The notes: a model not told the origin generated them from the letters alone. A DNA stretch of 22,043 nucleotides from JAZDIT01 sp043804755 (GCA_043804755.1 JAZDIT010000001.1:1-22043), one strand, 5' to 3'; shown: positions 16,098 through 21,541, counted from the first letter of the stretch. A program made the numbers and translations.

Positions 16098-17155
16098 TTT
16101 TCGTTTTCCAGTAATGGTTCGATTACGTGATCAAGATTTCCGTTCATTATCCCCTCGAGATTATGCCAGCTTTTTTTGATCCTGTGGTCCGTTAATCTGT
16201 CCTGAGGAAAATTATACGTACGTATTTTTTCCGAACGTTTTGCTCCTCCAATCTGAATTTTTCTTTTACTGGACATTTTTTCTGTTTCGCTCGATAATTG
16301 TTTTTCCAAAAGCCTTGCTTCCAATATGGACAAGGCGTTTTCTTTATTTTGCAACTGATTCCGCTCCGTCTGGGACGTTACAACCAATCCGCTTGGAAGG
16401 TGAGTGAGTCTTACGGCCGTGTGGCGTTTGTTTACATACTGGCCTCCCGGTCCCGATGCGCAATAAAAATCTATCTTTAAATCGTCCGGCCGTATTTTGA
16501 GCTCGGTTTTTTTGGGTTTCAGCAATACGGCAACGCTGGCGGTTGAAGTATGCACCCTGCCCGCCTTTTCCGTTTCAGGAATTCTTTGTACTCTGTGGAC
16601 TCCGCCTTCGTATCGCATCTTCTCAAAAACATTGCCGTCTTTTAATTCAAATATAACTTCCTTGAATCCTCCGAGTTCGGTCGGACTGGAATCGAGAATT
16701 TTTTGTTTCCAGCCTTTGAGGGTGGCATATCTCGAATACATTCTGTATAGATCACCCGCAAACAGAGCCGCTTCATCGCCGCCAGCTCCAGCCCTGATTT
16801 CAATTATTGCCGCCGCAGACGTGAGACCGGTTGATTCATTTTTCGTTTTATCTTCCTTTCTTAATAAAATGTCCAGCTCCGATTTCAGCTTATTTTCGCT
16901 TTCCTGAAGCTGAGGCAATTCAGTTTCCGCCAATGTGACAAGATCCGGATCCTCGTTGGCCGCGATTATAGTCTGATTTTCCCTGATTTTGTTTGCCGCA
17001 TCATCGATTTCTTTTTCCTTTTCAAAAATTTTTTCAATATAATTTTTCCTCTTTGTCAGTTCCTGGAATCTTTCCCAATCAGAAAGCAACTCAGGGTTAC
17101 CGAGTTGCTCCAGTAATTCCTTATATTCATTTTTGAGAGAATCTATCTCCTGCAT
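16094..17155 (-). CDS. prfA: Peptide chain release factor 1
   Basis: Recognises UAA and UAG stop codons and releases the peptide. The 353-residue protein has the GGQ catalytic motif in ASGPGGQYVNK (Q239), close to the position in E. coli RF1, and a codon-recognition loop RIPETEKAGRVHTSTASVAV, a P.T motif fitting RF1 rather than the SPF of RF2. GGQ is followed by YVNK where the usual sequence is HVN. It is transcribed with rpmE, five bases downstream of it. Genes in the window end in TAA, TAG and TGA, so an RF2 is expected elsewhere. Confidence 0.95.
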   Translation of the reverse strand: MQEIDSLKNEYKELLEQLGNPELLSDWERFQELTKRKNYIEKIFEKEKEIDDAANKIRENQTIIAANEDPDLVTLAETELPQLQESENKLKSELDILLRKEDKTKNESTGLTSAAAIIEIRAGAGGDEAALFAGDLYRMYSRYATLKGWKQKILDSSPTELGGFKEVIFELKDGNVFEKMRYEGGVHRVQRIPETEKAGRVHTSTASVAVLLKPKKTELKIRPDDLKIDFYCASGPGGQYVNKRHTAVRLTHLPSGLVVTSQTERNQLQNKENALSILEARLLEKQLSSETEKMSSKRKIQIGGAKRSEKIRTYNFPQDRLTDHRIKKSWHNLEGIMNGNLDHVIEPLLENEN

Positions 17156-17160
17156 CTTGC

Positions 17161-17388
17161 TTACTTTTTCTTTTTTTTGAGTTCTTCCTTTTTTGCCATC
17201 CTCTTTTTGAATTTTTCAACTCTTCCCATCGCATCCATCACCCTTTCCTTTCCGGTATAAAACGGATGGCATTTTGAGCAAACTTCAACTTCAAGGTATT
17301 CTTTTGTAGACCCTACTGTAAAAGTATTGCCGCAAGCGCATTTAACTTGTGCCTTCTCAAAGTATCTCGGATGTATATCTTTTTTCAT
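17161..17388 (-). CDS. rpmE: Ribosomal protein bL31, zinc-binding type
   Basis: Large-subunit protein bridging to the small subunit. From the ATG at 17388 the 75-residue protein begins MKKDIHPRYF, the usual bL31 start; an upstream in-frame extension to 17499 has no family similarity and was dropped. Cysteines 17, 19, 37 and 40 (CACG and CSKC) make the zinc site, followed by HPFYTGKER. The tail is a run of lysines. It is the first gene of a two-gene minus-strand unit with prfA. Confidence 0.95.
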   Translation of the reverse strand: MKKDIHPRYFEKAQVKCACGNTFTVGSTKEYLEVEVCSKCHPFYTGKERVMDAMGRVEKFKKRMAKKEELKKKKK

Positions 17389-17434
17389 TTTAGTGTTAAA
17401 AATTATCTGAAGTATCCCGAAAGTGTATATAATG

Positions 17435-17463
17435 ATATTATCAGTTTTTCGCCCCCAAATCAA
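17435..17463 (-). promoter_or_regulatory. Predicted promoter of rpmE-prfA
   Basis: Minus strand: TTGATT (17458-17463), a 17-base spacer and extended -10 TGaTAATAT (-10 at 17435-17440). Initiation near 17428 would give a leader of about 40 bases. Confidence 0.5.
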
Positions 17464-17490
17464 TACTTTAACGGTCGGCAGACAAAGATC

Positions 17491-17519
17491 TTGAAACAAA
17501 ATTTCATTAATGATACAAT
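17491..17519 (+). promoter_or_regulatory. Predicted promoter of rpsB-tsf
   Basis: TTGAAA (17491-17496), exactly 17 bases, then extended -10 TGaTACAAT (-10 at 17514-17519). Initiation near 17526 would give a leader of about 37 bases. It diverges from the rpmE promoter. Confidence 0.65.
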
Positions 17520-17562
17520 GTAAAGCGTTAGATTCAAAGGAATAAAATTAAGCTTTAACCTT

Positions 17563-18267
17563 ATGGAAGAAAAAACCGTTAAAAACGAATTCGATTTAGA
17601 TGTCGAGGCAATGACCGAGGCGGGTCTTCAGTTTGGACATCGAACATCAAAAGTGAATCCGAAGATGCGCCCGTATTTTTCTGGTGTGAGAAGCGGAATT
17701 CATATCATAGACCTCGAGCAGACGCTGGTAAAATTCGCCGAAGCTTTGAGATTTATCCAGAAATTGATCACTGAAAACAAGGTTTTGCTGATAGTCGGAA
17801 CGAAAATCCAGGCTGGCGATTTGGTTAAGGAAGTTGCCAAGGAATGCGGATTACCTTACGTATCAGAACGGTGGATCGGCGGAACCTTCACTAATTTTGA
17901 GACAATACTGAAGAGAACAACGTCTTTTAAGGATTTGGAAAACAAAAAAGCGACGGGTGAACTTGAGAAATATACCAAAAAAGAGAGAGCCCAATTTGAC
18001 AAGAAAATCCAAGACATGGAAACCAAATTTGGCGGTATAAAAAATCTCACAAAACTTCCGGATGCAATTTTCGTTTTGGATATGAAAAAAGATGCGGCTG
18101 CCGTCAAAGAAGCGAGGGCAAAAGGCGTAAAAGTAATCGGCATCGCTCACACGAATGTCGATCCGACCCTTGCGGATTTTGCGATTCCGGCAAACGACGA
18201 TTCGGTTCCATCCGTAAAATATATTCTTGAAAAAACAAAAGAAGCGATACTTAAGGTGAGGCCTTAA
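17563..18267 (+). CDS. rpsB: Ribosomal protein uS2
   Basis: Small-subunit protein. The 234 residues contain AGLQFGHRTSKVNPKMRPYFSGVRSGIHIIDLEQT near the N-terminus, FVGTK-like LIVGTKIQAGDLVKEVA, ERWIGGTFTNFETI (the uS2 signature), LPDAIFVLDMKKD and the C-terminal GIAHTNVDPTLADFAIPANDDS. It starts the classic rpsB-tsf pair and has a strong promoter. No Shine-Dalgarno motif precedes the ATG. Confidence 0.97.
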   Translation: MEEKTVKNEFDLDVEAMTEAGLQFGHRTSKVNPKMRPYFSGVRSGIHIIDLEQTLVKFAEALRFIQKLITENKVLLIVGTKIQAGDLVKEVAKECGLPYVSERWIGGTFTNFETILKRTTSFKDLENKKATGELEKYTKKERAQFDKKIQDMETKFGGIKNLTKLPDAIFVLDMKKDAAAVKEARAKGVKVIGIAHTNVDPTLADFAIPANDDSVPSVKYILEKTKEAILKVRP

Positions 18268-18349
18268 GTATCAGGAGGCTACAAATTAAGTTCGGAGGAA
18301 TCATATTAAAAGTCCGCCCCAAGATAAAATCTTAAATTTTAAATCCGAT

Positions 18350-18796
18350 ATGGCAACACTAGACCAAATAAAACAACTTCGCGAAGAAACCGGGATTTCC
18401 ATAAACGAATGCCAGAAGGCATTGAAGGAGTGCGGCTATGATATCGAAAAAGCAAAAGATATCCTGAAAAAATGGGGTAAAGAAGTCGCCCAGAAGAAAA
18501 ACGAAAGAGTGGCGGCGCAAGGAATAGTAGACACATATGTCCATTGCGGTAAAAAAATCGGTGTAATGATTGAGCTTCGCTGTGAAACGGATTTTGCAGC
18601 CAGATCCGAAGATTTCAAAACGCTTGCACACGAACTTTGCCTTCAGATTGCGGCGATTTCGCCCGATGAGATTCCTTTGTTTTCCCAGCCGTGGATAAAA
18701 GACCAGCAAAAAACCATGAAGGATTTGATGGACGAATATATCGCGAAAATCGGCGAAAATATCGTTTTAGAAAAATTTGTCAGATATGAGCTTTGA
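18350..18796 (+). CDS. tsf: Elongation factor Ts, short form
   Basis: Nucleotide exchange factor for EF-Tu. The N-terminal UBA-like domain reads IKQLREETGISINECQKALKECGYDIEKAKDIL, and the core has the exchange motif with D81-F82 in RCETDFAARS. At 148 residues it is much shorter than E. coli EF-Ts (283) and shorter than the compact Thermus form (about 196), ending soon after the first core subdomain. The 82-base spacer after rpsB contains AGGAGG and GGAGGA, but these lie about 50-75 bases from the ATG. The end overlaps the next gene. No frameshift is evident, so the short form is probably genuine. Confidence 0.93.
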   Translation: MATLDQIKQLREETGISINECQKALKECGYDIEKAKDILKKWGKEVAQKKNERVAAQGIVDTYVHCGKKIGVMIELRCETDFAARSEDFKTLAHELCLQIAAISPDEIPLFSQPWIKDQQKTMKDLMDEYIAKIGENIVLEKFVRYEL

Positions 18797-19130
18797 AATG
18801 ATTAGTTTAATAATATCTATTTCCAGCTTATTTTGTCTGTTGTTTTTTATTCTGCGGAAGCTTTCCGTTTTATCGGAATTACAGACAGACGCCGGAGAAA
18901 TTGCCGGCGGAAAACCTCTCTTTGGGCTGAAAAACATTCCGGGACTTAAATCTTTTTCTCTGGATTTATTTTTGCAAAAAATAATATCGCAAATGAGAAT
19001 TTTGACGCTGAAAGCCGACAGTAAAACTTTCAATTGGCTGAAAAATTTGCGGGAAAAAAATCAGAAAAAGAAATTGGAAAATGAGAATTATTGGGAGGAA
19101 ATCAAGAATTCTACTCACGACGCAAAGTGA
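18786..19130 (+). CDS. Small membrane-anchored protein of unknown function
   Basis: I do not recognise this 114-residue protein. It has one hydrophobic N-terminal segment (ISLIISISSLFCLLFFIL) followed by a charged, probably cytoplasmic part ending in a Lys/Glu/Asn-rich stretch. The ATG at 18786 overlaps the end of tsf by 11 bases; an ATG at 18798, just after the tsf stop, is equally possible. It ends with TGA four bases before the outer tRNA gene, so it may be transcribed together with tsf and the tRNAs. Confidence 0.6.
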   Translation: MSFEMISLIISISSLFCLLFFILRKLSVLSELQTDAGEIAGGKPLFGLKNIPGLKSFSLDLFLQKIISQMRILTLKADSKTFNWLKNLREKNQKKKLENENYWEEIKNSTHDAK

Positions 19131-19150
19131 ATCTGCCGACATAGCTCAGC

Positions 19151-19263
19151 TTGCCCCGCCATCTTTTGCCGATGTAGCTCAGCGGTAGAGCAACTGTTTT
19201 GTAAACAGTAGGTCGTCGGTTCAAATCCGACCATCGGCTCAACGGTAAAAGATGGCGGGGTGA
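19151..19263 (+). repeat. Insert in tRNA D-loop: 17-bp inverted repeat enclosing a tRNA
   Basis: The arm 19151-19167 (TTGCCCCGCCATCTTTT) pairs with 19247-19263 (AAAAGATGGCGGGGTGA): 15 Watson-Crick pairs and two G-T pairs. The left arm abuts the first base of the inner tRNA; the right side has an 8-base linker including the discriminator. The insert falls exactly in the D-loop of the outer tRNA. Confidence 0.85.
19168..19239 (+). tRNA. tRNA-Thr (anticodon TGT), nested inside another tRNA gene
   Basis: Complete cloverleaf: acceptor GCCGATG (19168-19174) with CATCGGC (19232-19238), D-arm GCTC/GAGC around AGCGGTA, anticodon stem ACTGT/ACAGT with loop TTTGTAA and anticodon TGT at 19200-19202, T-arm GTCGG/CCGAC around TTCAAAT, discriminator T at 19239. 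CCA is not encoded. It reads threonine ACA codons. The 14 strongest base pairs of the surrounding helix would hold its 5' leader and 3' trailer together before RNase P cleavage. Confidence 0.95.
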
Positions 19264-19329
19264 AGTAGAGCAACTGTTTTGTAAACAGTAGGTCACGGGT
19301 TCAAATCCTGTTGTCGGCTCCGGGCTCTT

Positions 19330-19440
19330 GCCCCGTTAGAAGTCTTCTCAAGTGAGAGGTAATACCGCATCAAAAGACGAAGTCGGCTTCGCCTTAGGCA
19401 AAAGTATTACTGGGTAGTTTGAATGGACTTCTAACGGGGC
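19330..19440 (+). repeat. Large structured hairpin element (candidate RNA), 15-bp outer stem
   Basis: GCCCCGTTAGAAGTC (19330-19344) is the exact inverted repeat of 19426-19440. Inside are a small TTCTC/GAGAG hairpin, a GTAATAC (19359-19365) / GTATTAC (19404-19410) stem, and within that a CGAAG-TCGG-CTTCG hairpin. The nested stems suggest a folded RNA or a mobile hairpin repeat. It starts 10 bases after the outer tRNA and ends exactly at the TTGACA of the next promoter. No T-run follows, so it is not an ordinary terminator. I do not recognise a known family. Confidence 0.7.
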
Positions 19441-19468
19441 TTGACAAGCATTTCGAAAAAAGTAAAAT
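19441..19468 (+). promoter_or_regulatory. Predicted promoter upstream of the 16S leader
   Basis: Perfect -35 TTGACA (19441-19446), 16-base spacer, -10 TAAAAT (19463-19468). Initiation near 19475. It is the best promoter candidate for the downstream 16S gene; a weaker one, TTGTAA (19541-19546) with TATAAA (19562-19567), has only a 15-base spacer. Confidence 0.6.
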
Positions 19469-19490
19469 AGGTGATGTGACAGATAAAAAT

Positions 19491-19535
19491 ATGGCAAAGA
19501 AAAAAGGCACAAGAAAAGGGGGTTGTCCATGCTAA
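19491..19535 (+). CDS. 14-codon small ORF in the 16S leader (possible leader peptide)
   Basis: ATG about 16 bases after the predicted transcription start opens a 14-residue ORF, MAKKKGTRKGGCPC, ending in two in-frame TAA codons. Six residues are Lys or Arg and two are Cys. It precedes a pair of mutually exclusive hairpins. There is no homology evidence, and an ORF of this length can arise by chance. Confidence 0.35.
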   Translation: MAKKKGTRKGGCPC

Positions 19536-19555
19536 TAAGATTGTAAGAATGTGCG

Positions 19556-19591
19556 TGAGATTATAAATCAGGAAATCTCATCCTGATTTTT
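19556..19591 (+). terminator. Terminator-like hairpin with competing antiterminator stem (attenuator-like)
   Basis: Terminator form: AAATCAGGA (19565-19573) with TCCTGATTT (19581-19589), 9 bp, 7-base loop, T-run at 19587-19591. Competing form: TGAGATT (19556-19562) with AATCTCA (19574-19580), 7 bp. The second uses the loop of the first and leaves no bases to bridge both as a pseudoknot, so they look mutually exclusive. It lies between the promoter at 19441 and the 16S gene. Confidence 0.6.
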
Positions 19592-19607
19592 GTTACTCAG
19601 GCAGGGA

Positions 19608-19628
19608 AAGTCGCCTCATCGGCGACTT
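19608..19628 (+). other. Hairpin in 16S leader
   Basis: AAGTCGCC (19608-19615) pairs with GGCGACTT (19621-19628), 8 bp with a 5-base loop and no T-run. Probably part of the pre-rRNA leader fold. Confidence 0.6.
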
Positions 19629-19641
19629 ACCGGAGAGGCAA

Positions 19642-19656
19642 GAACTTTGAAAATTT
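19642..19656 (+). promoter_or_regulatory. BoxA-like antitermination site in 16S leader
   Basis: GAACTTTGAAAATTT resembles the boxA of rRNA leaders (CTTTGAAAA type of many Gram-positives; CTCTTTAACA in E. coli). Such sites bind NusB-S10 to prevent termination in rRNA operons. The match is only partial; its position 55-70 bases before the mature 16S supports the call. Confidence 0.35.
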
Positions 19657-19681
19657 AAGTGAGTTCAATTTAGTAAATTTA

Positions 19682-19701
19682 GTTTTTTAGAGTTGTCCCG
19701 A
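19682..19701 (+). other. 5' half of pre-16S processing stem
   Basis: These 20 bases pair without interruption with 21339-21358 (18 Watson-Crick and 2 G-T pairs), bringing together the two ends of the precursor as in RNase III-processed 16S. It shows that the transcript runs through the gene to at least 21358. Confidence 0.8.
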
Positions 19702-19713
19702 TAAATTATTTTT
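19700..19713 (+). repeat. Direct repeat flanking 16S, copy 1
   Basis: GATAAATTATTTTT occurs here just before the mature 16S and again at 21200-21213 at its 3' end, exactly 1500 bases apart. The core ATAAATTAT is nearly self-complementary, so the copies could also pair with each other. Confidence 0.8.
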
Positions 19714-21212
19714 TTTTGAGGATTTGATCCTGGTCCAGGATGAACGCTGGCGGCGTGGATAAGGCATGCAAGTTGTGCGGTCCCAAGTCGCAAGACGAGG
19801 GATAGCGGCAAACCGGTTAGTAACACGTGGGTAACCAACCGACAAGACGGGCATAACTAGCCGAAAGGTTAGCTAATTCCCGATGGTCCCTGAAGTCGTA
19901 AGACCGAAGGGTAAAGACGTAAGTCACTTGTTGCTGGGCCCGCGGCCTATCAGCTAGTTGGTGAGGTAACGGCCCACCAAGGCTATGACGGGTAGGGGGG
20001 ATGAGAGTCTACTCCCCAACAAGGACACTGAGATATGGGTCCTACTCCTACGGGAGGCAGCAGTCGAGAATATTCGGCAATGGGCGAAAGCCTGACCGAG
20101 CGACGCCGCGTGGATGAAGAAGGGCTTCGGTCTGTAAAATTCTTTTCTAGGGGAGGAATCCGCAAGGATGACAGTACCCTAGGAATAAGGGGGTGCAAAT
20201 TCTGTGCCAGCAGCCGCGGTAATACAGAACCCCCAAGCGTTATCCGGATTTATTGGGCGTAAAGGGTCCGTAGGTGGTTAAGTTAGTCTAAGGTCAAATA
20301 CTCCAGGCTCAACCTGGGGGACGCTTTAGATACGGCTTAACTTGAGGGCGTTAGGGGCTGATGGAACGGTCGGTGTAGGGGTGAAATCCGTTGATATCGA
20401 CCGGAACACCGAAAGCGAAAGCATTCAGCTGGGGCGACCCTGACACTGAGGGACGAAAGCGTGGGGAGCAAAAAGGATTAGATACCCTTGTAGTCCACGC
20501 TGTAAACTATGGATACTGGCTATCTGAAGTGTCGACCCTTCGGGTGGCGAAGCTAACGCGTTAAGTATCCCGCCTGGGAAGTACGGTCGCAAGACTAAAA
20601 CTCAAAGGAATAGACGGGGACTCACACAAGCGGTGGATCACGTGGCTTAATTCGACAACAAACGAGGAACCTTACCAGGGTTTGACAGACTAGTGAAAGT
20701 CATAAGAAATTATGACCCACCCACAAGGACACTAGTTCAGGTGCTGCATGGTTGTCGTCAGCTCGTACTTTGAAGCGTACGCTTAAGTGCGGTAACGAGC
20801 GCAACCCTTATCATCTGTTTTAATTTGTCAGATGGAACTGCCCGAGATGATCGGGAGGAAGGCAAGGATGACGCCAAATCAGCACGGCCCTTTGATACCC
20901 TGGGCTGCACACATGATACAATGGGGCTGACAATGGGTCGCGAAGCCGTAAGGCGGAGCTAATCCCATCAAACGGTCCCTCAATTCGGATTGAGGTCTGC
21001 AACTTGACCTCATGAAGTCGGAATCGCTAGTAATCGCCAATCAGCTATGTGGCGATGAATATGTTCCTGAGTCTTGTACTCACCGCCCGTCACGCCAAGC
21101 GAGCTGAGAATAGCCGAAGTGCCTCGCAAGAGGACCTAAGCTGGGCTCAGTGAGAGGGGCGAAGTCGTAACAAGGCACGCGTAGGGGAACCTGTGCGTGG
21201 ATAAATTATTTT
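19710..21212 (+). rRNA. rrs: 16S ribosomal RNA, lacking the anti-Shine-Dalgarno tail
   Basis: Small-subunit rRNA of about 1.5 kb; ends are estimated. Conserved landmarks seen: GATTTGATCCTGG near 19720, CCTACGGGAGGCAGCAG near 20048, GTGCCAGCAGCCGCGGTAA near 20203, ATTAGATACCC near 20478, AACTCAAAGGAAT near 20600, GCAACCCTTATC near 20803, AAGTCGTAACAAGG near 21162, and the helix 45 loop GTAGGGGAACCTG at 21181. Helix 45 closes with CACGC/GCGTG. After the conserved GGAT (21199-21202), the expected CACCTCCTTT is replaced by AAATTATTTTT, so there is no CCTCC. Divergence at the 27F, 926 and 1492R primer sites is typical of Patescibacteria. No large insertion is present. No 23S, 5S or spacer tRNA follows. 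Confidence 0.98.
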
Positions 21213-21213
21213 T
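21200..21213 (+). repeat. Direct repeat flanking 16S, copy 2
   Basis: Second copy of GATAAATTATTTTT, replacing the region where the anti-Shine-Dalgarno should be. It is followed by a small hairpin TTCTAG/CTAGAA (21212-21230). Confidence 0.8.
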
Positions 21214-21265
21214 CTAGATTTTTTCTAGAACTTTGAGTCGTCGACTATGGTTGAAGGGCAAAAAT

Positions 21266-21280
21266 TTTCTCTTTAACTGT
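21266..21280 (+). promoter_or_regulatory. BoxA-like site in the 3' flank of 16S
   Basis: TTCTCTTTAACT (21267-21278) matches the E. coli boxA TGCTCTTTAACA at 10 of 12 positions. In many rRNA operons a boxA sits in the spacer before 23S; here no 23S follows. Confidence 0.5.
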
Positions 21281-21317
21281 AAGGTGTTAATCTTTGTACC
21301 TTAACGAAAGATTCCTT

Positions 21318-21336
21318 GGTCTCGCGGAACGAGACC
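21318..21336 (+). other. Hairpin in 16S 3' flank
   Basis: GGTCTCG (21318-21324) pairs with CGAGACC (21330-21336) around CGGAA. It lies just inside the pre-16S processing stem. Confidence 0.7.
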
Positions 21337-21338
21337 TT

Positions 21339-21358
21339 TCGGGGCAACTCTAAGAAAC
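21339..21358 (+). other. 3' half of pre-16S processing stem
   Basis: Pairs with 19682-19701 over 20 positions with no bulge. The outermost two pairs compete with the hairpin that starts at 21357. Confidence 0.8.
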
Positions 21359-21398
21359 GAATTTTCGCAAAAATTCGTCCTGAGCGAAAGCGAAGGAC
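21357..21398 (+). other. Two adjoining hairpins in 16S 3' flank
   Basis: ACGAATTTT (21357-21365) with AAAATTCGT (21370-21378), 9 bp with a 4-base loop; then GTCCT (21377-21381) with AGGAC (21394-21398), enclosing GAGCGAAAGCGA. They may guide trimming of the precursor 3' end. Confidence 0.6.
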
Positions 21399-21432
21399 TA
21401 CATTTGCGGATTGAACCAAAAGTGGAATTTAC

Positions 21433-21459
21433 AAATCGGGATTTTATGCCCGATTTTTG
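21433..21459 (+). terminator. Intrinsic terminator after 16S
   Basis: AAATCGGG (21433-21440) pairs with CCCGATTT (21449-21456), 8-base loop, T-run 21454-21458. It ends the 16S transcript with no 23S gene included. Confidence 0.85.
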
Positions 21460-21463
21460 TTTG

Positions 21464-21540
21464 CCCAGTAGAGCAACTTCGACTCGCTCTGCGATAATGA
21501 TTTTTCTAAAAGAAAAATCAGTCGAAGATGTCTTACTGGG
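21464..21540 (+). repeat. Compound hairpin element, three nested stems
   Basis: CCCAGTA (21464-21470) with TACTGGG (21534-21540), CTTCGAC (21477-21483) with GTCGAAG (21521-21527), and TGATTTTTCT (21498-21507) with AGAAAAATCA (21511-21520), all perfect. It ends one base before the TTGACA of the next promoter, as the element at 19330-19440 does. Its left end contains GTAGAGCAACT, an 11-base match to both tRNA-Thr genes that may be chance. Confidence 0.75.
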
Positions 21541-21541
21541 T

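Larger units (their letters stand above)
19135..19319 (+). tRNA. tRNA-Thr (anticodon TGT), split in the D-loop by a nested element
   Basis: The 5' part (19135-19150) holds the acceptor strand GCCGACA, then TA and the D-stem strand GCTC. The 3' part (19264-19319) holds the D-stem strand GAGC (19268-19271), a complete anticodon arm with TGT at 19280-19282, a T-arm (ACGGG/CCTGT around TTCAAAT) and the acceptor strand TGTCGGC (19312-19318), which pairs perfectly with GCCGACA. Between them, inside the D-loop, lie 113 bases (19151-19263) forming a long helix that encloses a second, complete tRNA-Thr. Removing them leaves a 7-base D-loop AGCAGTA. The 30 bases 19265-19294 are identical to 19185-19214 of the inner tRNA. 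The perfect acceptor stem, different in sequence from the inner one, argues that this gene is kept functional. How it would be matured is unknown. Confidence 0.7.

Noticed and set aside
18274..18299. AGGAGG and GGAGGA between rpsB and tsf as ribosome binding sites
   Set aside because: They are about 50-75 bases before the tsf ATG, no other start fits them, and the 16S lacks the complementary sequence.
12170..19130. Alternative code with UGA as glycine (as in Gracilibacteria and Absconditabacteria)
   Set aside because: No conserved protein contains an in-frame TGA, and two genes end properly with it.
19151..19263. Group I intron in a tRNA
   Set aside because: At 113 bases, with a complete tRNA filling the middle and no intron core, it is too short and wrongly placed (D-loop rather than anticodon loop).
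19111..19296. Minus-strand frame across the nested tRNAs
   Set aside because: It repeats because the two tRNA copies repeat; RNA genes explain the sequence.
19556..19589. H-type pseudoknot formed by the two overlapping stems
   Set aside because: No bases remain to cross the 7-bp first stem, so the stems should exclude each other.
20035..20262. Open reading frames inside the 16S gene
   Set aside because: They lie wholly within conserved rRNA sequence and have no protein-like features.
21213..21460. 23S, 5S, tmRNA or RNase P RNA downstream of 16S
   Set aside because: None of their conserved segments could be found before the terminator.
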